Source: Aspidapion aeneum
Taxonomy: Eukaryota > Arthropoda > Insecta > Coleoptera > Brentidae
Direction of reading: 5' to 3'
Assembly: GCA_963576565.1 (NCBI GenBank)
Contig: OY755039.1
Location: 72,992,771-73,056,770 of the forward strand
DNA length: 64,000 nucleotides
The notes under the pieces were generated by a model. That model was not told the origin of the DNA, ran no database searches, and worked only from the letters and a program-made list of their open reading frames with translations. The translations under genes were made by a program, and so were the position numbers. Positions 1 to 10,175 of this stretch are shown here, in pieces. Every line of letters starts with the position of its first letter. The stretch's first letter is position 1.

Positions 1-2640
1 CCTACCCCGTACCGATTGAACGTTCTTCGGTCGGATCGTAGGAGAATCTTGCGCAATAGAGGTCTTTTCTCATAGCACGTGACGGCTCGAAGCTTATTTA
101 AAGCCTGCCATTGCAAAATTTTAGTGACAAACTTTCACCCATTTTCCGACAAGCGATGGGAAGTGCAACTCTGTGTCAGCATGTCAGCGCATAGGCGAAT
201 CCAAAATGTTGCCAAACTTAACTCTCAAAAAACAAAAAGTGCCGAGCATAAAGTAATCCGAGAAATAATCTTTATTTAAAAACCAATTAATCATAAATTT
301 AAATTTTAACTTGGTTAATTCGTTGTTTTTATTTTAGAGCTAATTTCTTTATAATCGATTCGAATACGGATTAATTAGATACATTTTCCCCAAATTTTCG
401 TTGGGTCTAGTTTACCTCGCAACGCCGCGCGAAAAGCGTGTTTATCGAGATCCTCGAACGATTTGTTTGCACGTGGTAGACGGTTGCTTTTGCGTAGAAC
501 ATGATGATTTAAAAATTCACTATAAATCCTCGTAAATCCTCCAGACTATACACCATAAATCCTCAGATATTCACCCCTCGATTGTCCCGCTTTTTGTTAT
601 AGAAAACTGGCAACCCTGTCTAAAAGGGCTCTCCGTCTTCGGTCTAGAAGCATTCCTTTTCTATCTCCGATCCATCTTTAGACATAGTCCCCCCGCAATT
701 TCTTCCACTTTTCTCTCGCTGTGTTCATCCATCTAGTTCCCGCATGTTTCCGCAAATCGTCCGCTCATCTCATTTGGGTTCTTCCCCCACGTCTTTTATT
801 TTCCCAAGGTCTCCAGTTTACAATACCTTTGCTCCATCGATCGTCTTTTTGTCTAGTATGACCAGCCAATTTCAATTTTAATTGTGCTACCTCTGCTCTG
901 AGCTCCCTTACTTTTGTTTTGTTTCTTATCCATTAATTCCTTTTTCTATCTGTTACCTTAACATGTGCCTTTTGTCTTTCCATTGATCTTTGGGCTTTTG
1001 TTACCTCCATGTTTGATTTTGTAAGTATCCAGGTCTGGGATCAAGGGCGTAGATAAGAGTGGTGGAGAAAGGGTAATGTCCCCCCAAACCGGTGTTCTTA
1101 CCTGTTACTGTCACGCATAAAATTTTTTAAAAATACCTATTTTCGTTTTAGAAAGTAAGTTGACATTTTTTTATACTGCCCCCCCTCCCTCAAGTGAAAT
1201 CATATCTACGCCCTTGTCTTAGATCCATAGGTGAGTATAGAAAGGCTACATTGATTATACGCTTTTGTTTTGAGATACTAAGGATATTTTGAATTTTTTA
1301 TTACGTAGCTTAATTTACCGAATGCTTCCCAGGCCAATCTTACTCGTCTCTTGATTTCAGCTATTTGTTTTTCTTTTTTTAGGTTAATGAATTTATTGGT
1401 ACTAGGTACTTTCCGTCCGATGACGTTTGGTCTGGACATCAACTTATATACCGTGGCCAGTCTTCTATCTAGGGCTAGGATTTTTGTATGGGCCATAAGA
1501 ATAGGAAACTTGCCCATTTTTATTTTTATTTTACCAAAATGTTTGTTTCTGTATGAAAACGCATTATACCAAATATCAGCCCTTAAATCGCAATACTTAT
1601 TTTACAATAAATAATTAAAGTTGGAATCGAAATAATTAAACCGAACCGAACCGAACCGAACCGAAGCCGCTGTGACGTCACTCCTTAGAAAAATCCCGGG
1701 CCCCTTATGAGTATAACGGCCATTCGGTTCATAACTTTTTTATTTATGAATATTTTTTATTTCTGTGTTTTTTAAGAGCAATTCAACTGTCAAATTAAAG
1801 TTTATTTGTCACTTTTAATTTTTCAGATATTACATAAAGTTTATATTTTACTTATGGATTGATCCTTATTTTATTCGATTTTTAAAATTAGCGTAAAATT
1901 TCCTTTAAAATGATCACACTTAATATTTAATTTTTTTATTTTTTTATTTTTTTACTTCTTATTTTTTTAAAATAATTTAAAAATACTCTGCCAATATATG
2001 GGCCCCTAAGCTCACACTAGGTACTATAGTTATAGTGTACGTGTGAGCTAATATAACTAAAAACTGAAATATATTTTATTTAACTCCAGACTAAATTACC
2101 TTTTGTTTGATACCACACAAGCCATGTTTTGACTTAAACTCAAATTTTTGAAATCTACCCCCACCCTTAAAAAAAACAAAAAACTAAAATGTATTTTGTT
2201 AAACTCCGGACTCAATTACCTTTCGTTGGATATCACACACGCCATATTTTCACTAAAACTCTAATTTTTAAAATATACCCCCACCCTTTTTTTTAAAATA
2301 AATTAAAATGTATTTTGTTTAACTGCAGACTCAATTACCTTTCGTTTGATATCACACACGCCATATTTTCACATAAACTCTAATTTTTGAAATCTACCCC
2401 CACCCTTTTATTTGGTTTCTGTTCGGTGGATTTTGTTCATTTTGGGACTATCTCGACCCAAGACCCAGCCTAGGTACCAAATTTCATTGAAATCGGCCAA
2501 GCGGTTTTTGAGTTAGGCGCGTTGGTCGTTACAGACATACAGACAGACATACAGACAGACATACAGACAGACAGACAGCGCAACAAAAAAGTTTCAAAAT
2601 CATCTGAAACGCAAAGATATATAAAAATTTTTGAAATCGG
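1..2640 (+). repeat. Left arm of the inverted duplication
   Basis: The arm holds, in order: AT-rich unique-looking sequence; a LINE scrap on the minus strand (about 560-1520); a CCGAA microsatellite (about 1639-1664); a dispersed AT-rich repeat (about 1710-2000); a 41-bp hairpin with AGCTCACAC ends (2009-2049); three diverged tandem units of about 120 bp around 2050-2410; and a GACAGACATACA microsatellite (about 2532-2578). The open frames mirrored in both arms (79-279 and 5973-6173) show no recognisable domain. Confidence 0.85.
560..1517 (-). pseudogene. RTE-type LINE reverse transcriptase 3' remnant (left-arm copy)
   Basis: Mirror copy of the remnant at 4734-5640. The 79-residue frame at 1278-1517 contains EIKRRVRLAWEAFGKLSYV, a segment typical of the RT thumb region of RTE-like endonuclease/reverse-transcriptase proteins. 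The sequence then decays towards 560 with stops. Only the C-terminal part survives, with no catalytic YADD motif, so this copy cannot encode an enzyme. Family assignment rests on motif recognition and not on a search. Confidence 0.6.
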
Positions 2641-2688
2641 GATGTTTGATTTTTATTGTTCAGTTAGCTAGTAATAGATCTCTGTGAA

Positions 2689-2865
2689 GTGGCGCCTAGT
2701 AAAACACTTCTTAGTTTACGTAAAAAAATGGAAGTTGTTAACGTATCGGAGAAGGAACATCTATCAGCACGAAAGATCGCTAAAAAATTTAATATCACAA
2801 AAACGCAAGCAGCGGAAATTGTTAATAAATATACCATATTAAAATTTCGCAGTTCCCTCTCATAA
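2689..2865 (+). pseudogene. Tigger/pogo-like transposase N-terminal fragment (CENP-B-type HTH)
   Basis: A 58-codon open frame begins at a GTG where the family would have ATG (GTG-GCG-CCT-AGT, V/M-A-P-S). It continues through LSLRKKMEVV, EKEHLSARKIAKKFNI and TKTQAAEIVNKY. This is the N-terminal CENP-B/Psq-type helix-turn-helix pattern of pogo/Tigger transposases (basic helix, then S-x-R-K-I-A-K-x-F-x-I, then a recognition helix). The frame stops at TAA 2863-2865, immediately before the terminal inverted repeat. The catalytic DDE domain is absent, so this is an internally deleted element. The assignment is from motif shape only. Confidence 0.6.
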
Positions 2866-2936
2866 GCGGACACCTCCAATAAGCGGACAAAATCGACGGA
2901 ACCGTGAGTGTCCGCTTATAGGAGGTTTCACTGTAT
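2866..2936 (-). repeat. Tigger-like terminal inverted repeat (3' end)
   Basis: Read on the minus strand, the end begins CAGTGAAACCTCCTATAAGC and repeats the AAGCGGACA motif further in. The CAGTG start and the GCGGACAC motif fit TC1/mariner-pogo terminal repeats. It abuts the deleted transposase frame at 2689-2865. Similar GTCCGCTTA / GTCCGGTTATAGGAG motifs recur at 7917-8035. Confidence 0.55.
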
Positions 2937-3604
2937 ATTAATTAAGTGAACCTATTTAAAACACTGTTTAGAATGAGCTCTATAAACACTAGTGCTGATT
3001 TATTTTCATTTATACCTACCCACATAGGTACAGAGTGGTCCAAATTGGACACTTTTGATAGGAAACGCCCATTTCTAGAGGAGATAGAAAAAAACTAACC
3101 TACATGTTACGAGCTCGATTTTTGTTAAAACATTAATGCCGAAAACCGCACATCGATATCTTAAACTACTTTCAAGATATATATTTTCAATTTGGTGCAT
3201 TTTCGACCCACCCCCGTAACTTTTTTATTTATGAATATTTTTTATTACTGTAAAAAGATTCCTGAGGCACTTTTTTAAGAGCAATTCAACTGTCAAATTA
3301 AATTTTATCTGTCACTTTTAGTTTTTGAGATATTACATAAGGTTTGTATTTTTCTTATGGAATGACCTTTTTTTTTATTCGATTTTTGAAATCAGCGTAA
3401 TTTTTTTTTAAATGACATGTCACACTTAATATTTTATTTTTAATTTTTTTTATTGTTTTTTATATTTTTAGTTTTTAGTTACCTCTTAACTTTTTTTTTT
3501 AGTTTGCTGAATAAGAATTGGTTTAAATTATTAGCTCACACATATACTATACTATAGTAGTGTGAGCAATGGTGATCCTAATTTTTTCGAGAAAAAAAAA
3601 CTTG

Positions 3605-6251
3605 CTCCGATTTCAAAAATTTTTATATATCTTTGCGTTTCAGATGATTTTGAAACTTTTTTGTTGCGCTGTCTGTCTGTCTGTATGTCTGTCTGTATGT
3701 CTGTAACGACCAACGCGCCTAACTCAAAAACCGCTTGGCCGATTTCAATGAAATTTGGTACCTAGGCTGGGTCTTGGGTCGAGATAGTCCCAAAATGAAC
3801 AAAATCCACCGAACAGAAACCAAATAAAAGGCTGGAGGTAGATTTCAAAAATTAGAGTTTATGTGAAAATATGGCGTGTGTGATATCAAACGAAAGGTAA
3901 TTGAGTCTGCAGTTAAACAAAATACATTTTAATTTATTTAAAAAAAAAGGGTGGGGGTATATTTTAAAAATTAGAGTTTTAGTGAAAATATGGCGTGTGA
4001 TATCCAACGAAAGGTAATTGAGTCCGGAGTTTAACAAAATACATTTTAGTTTTTTGTTTTTTTTAAGGGTGGGGGTAGATTTCAAAAATTTGAGTTTAAG
4101 TCAAAACATGGCATGTGTGGTATCAAACAAAAGGTAATTTAGTCTGGAGTTAAATAAAATATATTTCAGTTTTTAGTTATATTAGCTCACACGTACACTA
4201 TAACTATAGTACCTAGTGTGAGCTTAGGGGCCCATATATTGGCAGAGTATTTTTAAATTATTTTAAAAAAATAAGAAGTAAAAAAATAAAAATATAAAAA
4301 AATATAAAAAAATAAAAAAATTAAATATTAAGTGTGATCATTTTAAAGGAAATTTTACGCTAATTTTAAAAATCGAATAAAATAAGGATGAATCCATAAG
4401 TAAAATATAAACTTTATGTAATATCTGAAAAACTAAAAGTGACAAATAAACTTTAATTTGACAGTTGAATTGCTCTTAAAAAACACAGAAATAAAAAATA
4501 TTCATAAATAAAAAAGTTATGAACCGAATGGCCGTTATACTCATAAGGGGCCCGGGATTTTTCTAAGGAGTGACGTCACAGCGGCTGCCGCGCATTTGTT
4601 TGTGTTTGAATATACCAGTCAGCGATTCCAACTTTAATTATTTATTGTAAAATAAGTATTGCGATTTAAGGGCTGATATTTGGTATAATGCGTTTTCATA
4701 CAAAAACAAACATTTTGGTAAAATAAAAAAAAAATGGGCAAGTTCCCTATTCTTATGGCCCATACAAAAATCCTAGCCCTAGATAGAAGACTGGCCACGG
4801 TATATAAGTTGATGTCCAGACCAAACGTCATCGGACGGAAAGTACCTAGTACCAATAAATTCATTAACCTAAAAAAAGAAAAACAAATAGCTGAAATCAA
4901 GAGACGAGTAAGATTGGCCTGGGAAGCATTCGGTAAATTAAGCTACGTAATAAAAAATTCAAAATATCCTTAGTATCTCAAAACAAAAGCGTATAATCAA
5001 TGTAGCCTTTCTATACTCACCTATGGATCTAAGACAAGGGCGTAGATATGATTTCACTTGAGGGAGGGGGGGGGCAGTATAAAAAATGTCAACTTACTTT
5101 CTAAAACGAAAATAGGTATTTTTAAAAAATTTTATGCGTGACAGTAACAGGTAAGAACACCGGTTTGGGGGGACATTACCCTTTCTCCACCACTCTTATC
5201 TACGCCCTTGATCCCAGACCTGGATACTTACAAAATCAAACATGGAGGTAACAAAAGCCCAAAGATCAATGGAAAGACAAAAGGCACATGTTAAGGTAAC
5301 AGATAGAAAAAGGAATTAATGGATAAGAAACAAAACAAAAGTAAGGGAGCTCAGAGCAGAGGTAGCACAATTAAAATTGAAATTGGCTGGTCATACTAGA
5401 CAAAAAGACGATCGATGGAGCAAATGTATTGTAAACTGGAGACCTTGGGAAAATAAAAGACGTGGGGGAAGAACCCAAATGAGATGGGCGGACGATTTGC
5501 GGAAACATGCGGGAACTAGATGGATGAACACAGCGAGAGAAAAGTGGAAGAAATTGCGGGGGGACTATGTCTAAAGATGGATCGGAGATAGAAAAGGAAT
5601 GCTTCTAGACCGAAGACGGAGAGCCCTTTTAGACAGGGTTGCCAGTTTTCTATAACAAAAAGCGGGACAATCGAGGGGTGAATATCTGAGGATTTATGGT
5701 GTATAGTCTGGAGGATTTACAAGGATTTATAGTGAATTTTTAAATCATCATGTTCTACGCAAAAGCAACCGTCTACCACGTGCAAACAAATCGTTCGAGG
5801 ATCTCGATAAACACGCTTTTCGCGCGGCGTTGCGAGGTAAACTAGACCCAACGAAAATTTGGGGAAAATGTATCTAATTAATCCGTATTCGAATCGATTA
5901 TAAAGAAATTAGCTCTAAAATAAAAACAACGAATTAACCAAGTTAAAATTTAAATTTATGATTAATTGGTTTTTAAATAAAGATTATTTCTCGGATTACT
6001 TTATGCTCGGCACTTTTTGTTTTTTGAGAGTTAAGTTTGGCAACATTTTGGATTCGCCTATGCGCTGACATGCTGACACAGAGTTGCACTTCCCATCGCT
6101 TGTCGGAAAATGGGTGAAAGTTTGTCACTAAAATTTTGCAATGGCAGGCTTTAAATAAGCTTCGAGCCGTCACGTGCTATGAGAAAAGACCTCTATTGCG
6201 CAAGATTCTCCTACGATCCGACCGAAGAACGTTCAATCGGTACGGGGTAGG
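3605..6251 (-). repeat. Right arm of the inverted duplication
   Basis: Reverse-complement partner of the left arm, carrying the same components in mirror order. These are the GACAGAC microsatellite (about 3671-3705), the tandem units (about 3830-4180), the AGCTCACAC hairpin (about 4182-4223), the AT-rich repeat, and the RTE-type LINE scrap on the plus strand. The sequence beyond 6251 is AT-rich spacer with no visible target duplication that could be checked against the missing left flank. Confidence 0.85.
4734..5640 (+). pseudogene. RTE-type LINE reverse transcriptase 3' remnant (right-arm copy)
   Basis: A 79-residue frame (4734-4973) with the RT-thumb-like segment EIKRRVRLAW is followed, after stops, by a 65-residue frame (5377-5574). 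That frame carries WAGH-like LAGHTRQKDDRWSK and RRGGRTQMRWADDLRK. Both are characteristic of the extreme C-terminus of RTE-type LINE proteins (W-A-G-H ... R-G-R-P ... R-W-x-D-D). The frame is interrupted several times. It is a truncated, non-coding scrap that was copied with the whole inverted duplication. Confidence 0.65.
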
Positions 6252-8040
6252 AGAACAGATTTCACTTCAAACGCGTAAAATTCACTAACTCTGAAGAGCG
6301 GGCGACTATGCCATTGGTCGAGACAAGTCATTTCGCACAACACGCGACCGCTGAGAGTTTGCTATTGGTCAAAGCGTCTGATGTGGATGGTCACATCGTT
6401 CAAGACCCAGAATAGCTACCCTGTAGGAACGTACGAACGTCCACTTTTTAAACTGAACTTGAAACTCACTAAACTCGTCTGAAAAGCATCGAATTTCAGC
6501 GGGCTTTTAAAATTTGTAAAGTAAATAGCTCATTGAATCATTATGCTTATTCTAAACCATGCGGTGTTCCCAAAAAACGCACTGCTTTTTTGTATTCTCC
6601 AAATGTAGGAAACAAAGGATGACATTAAAAAAGTGGGCGCGTGTACACCAGTATTTACTAAAGGGTCTAAAATGCTGATGTGCTGATGCTGAGTCTTTAA
6701 AACTCTGAACAGGGACCAAGTTTTAAAAAAAAACCTTTTCGTGCACATTAAATGCTGTGGCGCCTAGAGTATAGCTTCTTTAAAAACTTTTTTTACATGC
6801 CATAGCGGACACAGTTATTAAAATTCAAACAAAACTCTGTTTCAAAAAACGACGGTCAGTAGGCCACACTAGAGCTCCAAAAAGAATACTTGATACTAAA
6901 ATATTTGAAATATTAAACATTTTCAGGGAAATATCAACCCCCAAATATGGCGGAGACCGGTGTCCGTCCTGGCGCGATAAACCGACCATGCAGCGGACAC
7001 CAATGTCCGCCCTGGCGGTGAATGTGTTAAAAAACTGTTTCTGTATTTTTTAGGTCGCCAATTTATTGTCAGGATTAGGTATGCTTTAACAATAAAACTT
7101 TATGGCTTTTTTAAGATTATATAATTATAAACATACTTTAACAAATTTTGTAATTTGATAATCGAATCAATTTGCGGGAGGCAGGGCCGTCGTAATGGGT
7201 GCAGCCGCTCCATGCGGGCGATTTTGGGGGTGGCCGAAAGCCGCCTTTTACTTTTGAATTTAGATTATTTTTAAGCGATCACGATGCGGTGGCCCCAACA
7301 CGTACTTTCGATTCAAAGATGTAATATGAATTTTAAAGTCACCTCATTTTGAAACGTAATATCTCGAAAACTAATAAAAGGAATTCTGTGATTGCTTTCA
7401 CATTAAGTAAAGAATTTGGAGCACAGTAAAAAATTAAATAAAAAGGAACCACGAATTTAAGACATGTAATTAGAGAGAAAAACGTCGTGCCCAAACAACC
7501 TTTGGGCAAACTTATTTTATTGGTTATTTGTTTAAAAATTTTAAAGCTTTAGAAAAGCGCTCCACTCTTGGCATAAATTTGTTGATGCATTGTATTTTAC
7601 ATGTCGTACGTTTTTTACAATTTAATAACGCAATTTACAAACGACCTAAAAGTTTTGACACAATTTGTAAGCTAATAAATTGGAGCATATGTTCGAGGGT
7701 CAAGCACTTCATCAATACCATAATGACTTAGTAAAATGAAGTTTTTTAAATTAGCACCACTTTTTGCCACATCTTGATGATTTTATTCCGGAGTTTTTCT
7801 CAAAATCTCAATAAATGATTATTTGATTTTAGTTTTTCTTTTGCATTTGATCGCTTGATAAGGTTTACCAAATTAACTTAGTAATATTGTAAAATGTTGC
7901 TCTCTCAAAAAATTGTCCGCGTTCGGTTATTAGAGTGTCCGGTTATAGGAGTGATCTTTACAGGTAATGAAATAGGGAAAAGCTTGGTTCCAACAAATTT
8001 GTCCGCTTAAAGGGAGTGTCCGCTTATTTTTAATAAGACT
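6252..8040. other. Repeat-rich spacer, no gene recognised
   Basis: AT-rich sequence. 6757-7020 carries the GTGTCCGC(N)CTGGCG motif several times, and the stretch GGCGCCTAGAGTATAGCTTC (about 6761-6780) recurs at about 19072-19091. This marks a dispersed repeat family shared with 18690-19110. At 7181 a CAGGGCCGTCGTAATGGG end resembles a hAT-type terminal repeat. 7917-8035 holds Tigger-like end motifs. No open frame in the stretch looks like a gene. Confidence 0.6.
7917..8035. repeat. Tigger-like element end fragments
   Basis: Contains GTCCGCGTTCGGTTATTAGA and GTGTCCGGTTATAGGAG, then GTCCGCTTAAAGGGAGTGTC. These are diverged relatives of the terminal repeat at 2866-2936. No transposase frame accompanies them, so this is a short non-autonomous remnant. 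Confidence 0.4.
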
Positions 8041-8041
8041 T

Positions 8042-8043
<2 letters not shown>

Positions 8044-8089
<46 letters not shown>
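8044..8089. repeat. (AT)n microsatellite
   Basis: About 46 bp of uninterrupted alternating A and T. It would lie in the intron downstream of the minus-strand exon at 8126-8247. Confidence 0.95.
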
Positions 8090-8093
<4 letters not shown>

Positions 8094-8125
8094 TTATATT
8101 ATAGTACTTAGGTATTTATACTTAC

Positions 8126-8247
8126 TTGCGAGCTTTTACACCACGAACTTCTGCTTGAGAAAAATCCTCCGAATTTTTAATGTATAATGCAGTCATAAAC
8201 ATATCAACTCTAGGTAAATTGTCTGATTGTCCTTTTATAAACCCCAT
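8126..8247 (-). CDS. Probable first coding exon of an uncharacterised protein (YqaJ/SWIM-type-like)
   Basis: On the minus strand an ATG at 8247 opens 40 codons (N-terminus MGFIKGQSDNLPRVDMFM, C-terminal part SQAEVRGVKAR). The frame runs into a consensus splice donor, AA|GTAAGTAT, at 8126/8125. The pattern NLPRVD-x-FM ... AEVRGVKA matches from memory the N-termini of the multi-copy arthropod proteins that carry SWIM zinc-finger and YqaJ-like nuclease domains. That match is a recollection and not a search result. No downstream exon was found between here and 6252, where repeats intervene. It may be a gene fragment, or the first exon of a gene with a long or broken intron. Confidence 0.45.
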
Positions 8248-8249
8248 TT

Positions 8250-9741
8250 TCAGTCTTTAACAGAATCACAAAACACTAAATTAAGAAAATTTAGACAAAA
8301 CTACGTCCGGAAATAACTGAACACCACGTTCAAAGCTCCAATAAGGACAAAATCAATTATTTACATATCGAGTCACAACCAATGGCAGCGCGTTTTAAGA
8401 ACAGGGCAAGTTATTCACATTTCAAACCTTTATTTCTCAGTTAAGTTAATTGTTATTGGAATTTTTCTTTTTCTAGGAAGTTTCTTATGATAATACCTTA
8501 CGATTTTAATTGTTTTTAAAGGATTCGATTTTTTGGGCAAGTTCCCTATTGCATGGGAAAACAGAAAAGCGTGAAACCAACGTTGCCAGTTTAGCGAAAA
8601 TATCAGTATAAGCCGCTACTCGGTACGCGAAAGGTCAACTAGTCAGTTTTATGTAATTGCATTTATTAAACGAGGTGGAACACAACCAAAATAATAACTT
8701 AGAATTCTGCCTGTTCCTAAAAGTAAATTCATTTACTTTTACAAAAGCAGAATTGTGTTATTCTGGTTATTAATTTTCTTCTTCAAGAAACAGGTAAGCT
8801 AACTATTATTTAATTTTAGATTTTTTTACTGCACAGTGAAGCAGCGTGGGTAGCGGTCGCGGGACGGGGAGTCAAGACCTTAGGGGGCGACAGAGGTGGT
8901 ATGAAGTCTCTAAAGTAAGTCTGCTGCTGAGCTCATTGAGTACTTTTCTTTGACAAATTTTAAAATTATGACTAATAGTGCCTAATTAAACCACAAACAC
9001 AAATTTCAAAAAAGGAGCAGAAACTTCTTGAGTAAATGTGTTGGAGGCAAAATTTTCAGAAAATATTGAAGGAATATTACTTTATATGCTAGTAGGCAAA
9101 AATATATACTGAAAACCTACAGAAAAAAGTTTGAAATCGGAAAAATAAGTCGCAGGTAGCAAAAATCTTTCGTTAAACAGACACCTTAGGAATTTTTTAT
9201 CTTTCTAAAACAATTCTGCTCTTTTTCACAAAGAGTGACATGCGCCGCAGGAAAAAATGTTTTAAATACAAAAGAAACATTTTGAAACAAAAATCGATAT
9301 AAGTAAAGTTACATAACTGGTAGTTTTAAGGTAAAATTGATTAATTAATGCTTTTAATCCTTTCTATTGAACCAAAATCTAATGCCGACAAAAAACTTGT
9401 GTATCATATTGGATCAAAATCGTTTGAGGTGTTCTTGAGTTATCGTGTATTCAGACCGACACTTTATTTTATTGTTCTATTTAGGTGTTTAACGAGCGAA
9501 ATAACTCACATTTAATAACATTAAAAAAATTAAAATTTCACGTTTTTAGTAGTCCCCCTTTTGTATGGTGGACTAAAAATCAAGTTATTAGTAATAATTC
9601 TCGCCCCAAACAAATGTTTTAGATTGTCCGCCCCTTGACGACTGCGACCGTCTGCGCCTGTAGTTATTTATCAAGATGAATTTTGGCAACGCTGGAACAC
9701 TTTCTACGGGACACGGGCGTATCGCGGTCTCTTATACATAC
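8250..9741. other. Unassigned spacer upstream of Gypsy copy 1
   Basis: AT-rich. 8250-8420 would be the 5' UTR and promoter side of the minus-strand exon at 8126-8247. A TCAGTT initiator-like site lies around 8318 on the minus strand. The remainder shows no long frame and no obvious terminal repeats. The last four bases, ATAC (9738-9741), are the left target-site duplication of Gypsy copy 1. Confidence 0.5.
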
Positions 9742-10158
9742 TGTTACGGGCTCACAACGACAAATTAAAACTCGCAAATGTCAAAAACAATACGTCAATT
9801 TATTTCGACAAATTATGTACAAAAACACGCACTTAAACTTACTAATAACTTGCTAATAATTCACTACTTTAATACGCCTATTAACTTCGCGTTAACATCT
9901 AGCGATTACTACCGTTGGTTATCTTTGACTGAATGCCTGGTGCGCGACCCCGGCCCTATATATAGGATCGTCCATCTCTCTCGAACTTTCCGGCAGCCTT
10001 CGACGTCCGGAAAGTTCTCGTATTATTGCGACCGCAAGTCACAGATAACGCAACTAAAACCTAGACTAAGAATACAACCTTAAGATAAATCAACCTAATA
10101 CTACACTAAACCTAAATAAATTCCAATTATAAAATTAAAATAACTTAAATTTGTAACA
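9742..10158 (-). repeat. 3' LTR of Gypsy copy 1
   Basis: 417 bp, TGTTAC...GTAACA. It differs from the partner LTR (15852-16268) at about three sites, for example T/C at about 9907. The TATATATA box is at about 9957-9964. The inverted pair GAACTTTC (9983-9990) and GAAAGTTC (10010-10017) lies upstream of the box in the element's direction. A 101-residue open frame on the opposite strand recurs in both LTRs and is judged an accident of LTR sequence. Confidence 0.97.
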
Positions 10159-10175
10159 CTATCCTCCTCTTCAGG
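10159..10175 (-). other. Polypurine tract of Gypsy copy 1
   Basis: Read on the minus strand, GAAGAGGAGGATAG directly abuts the 3' LTR. This is the expected plus-strand priming site for reverse transcription. The pol frame ends at 10171, so the tract overlaps the end of pol. Confidence 0.8.

Larger units (their letters stand above)
2641..3604. other. Spacer between the palindrome arms
   Basis: A 964-bp non-palindromic centre. It contains a Tigger-like coding scrap and terminal repeat (2689-2936), then a second, direct-orientation copy of the AT-rich dispersed repeat also found in the arms. Compare the stretch starting TTTATTTATGAATATT at about 3224 with about 1740. A variant of the AGCTCACAC hairpin sits at about 3532-3571. 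The spacer therefore contains a third copy of part of the arm sequence. Confidence 0.75.
1..6251. repeat. 6.25-kb inverted duplication (giant foldback)
   Basis: Base 1 onward is the reverse complement of the bases running back from 6251 (positions sum to about 6252). The match continues inward to about 2640/3605. The arms are not identical. Near 1630-1670 the left arm has a run of CCGAA units where the right arm (about 4575-4625) has unrelated sequence, and scattered substitutions occur (for example around 1505 versus 4745). The pairing sum drifts to about 6235 near the centre, which shows indels. The left arm reaches the window edge, so its true outer end is unknown. Each arm carries the same nested scraps, so this looks like an inverted segmental duplication rather than one transposon's terminal repeats. 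Confidence 0.93.

Noticed and set aside
79..279. Identical 66-residue frames at 79-279 and 5973-6173
   Set aside because: The identity comes from the inverted duplication rather than from selection. No domain, no splice or promoter context.
1..6251. Palindrome as an assembly or library chimera
   Set aside because: Arms differ by substitutions, indels and a replaced segment (about 1630-1670 versus 4575-4625), which a recent technical chimera would not show. It is not fully excluded without reads.
1..6251. Palindrome as the terminal repeats of a Polinton/Maverick
   Set aside because: No integrase, polymerase B or capsid genes between the arms, and the arms contain other transposon scraps.
9778..10083. 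101-residue open frame repeated at 15888-16193
   Set aside because: It lies wholly inside the LTRs, antisense to the element, and its duplication is explained by LTR identity. No recognisable domain.
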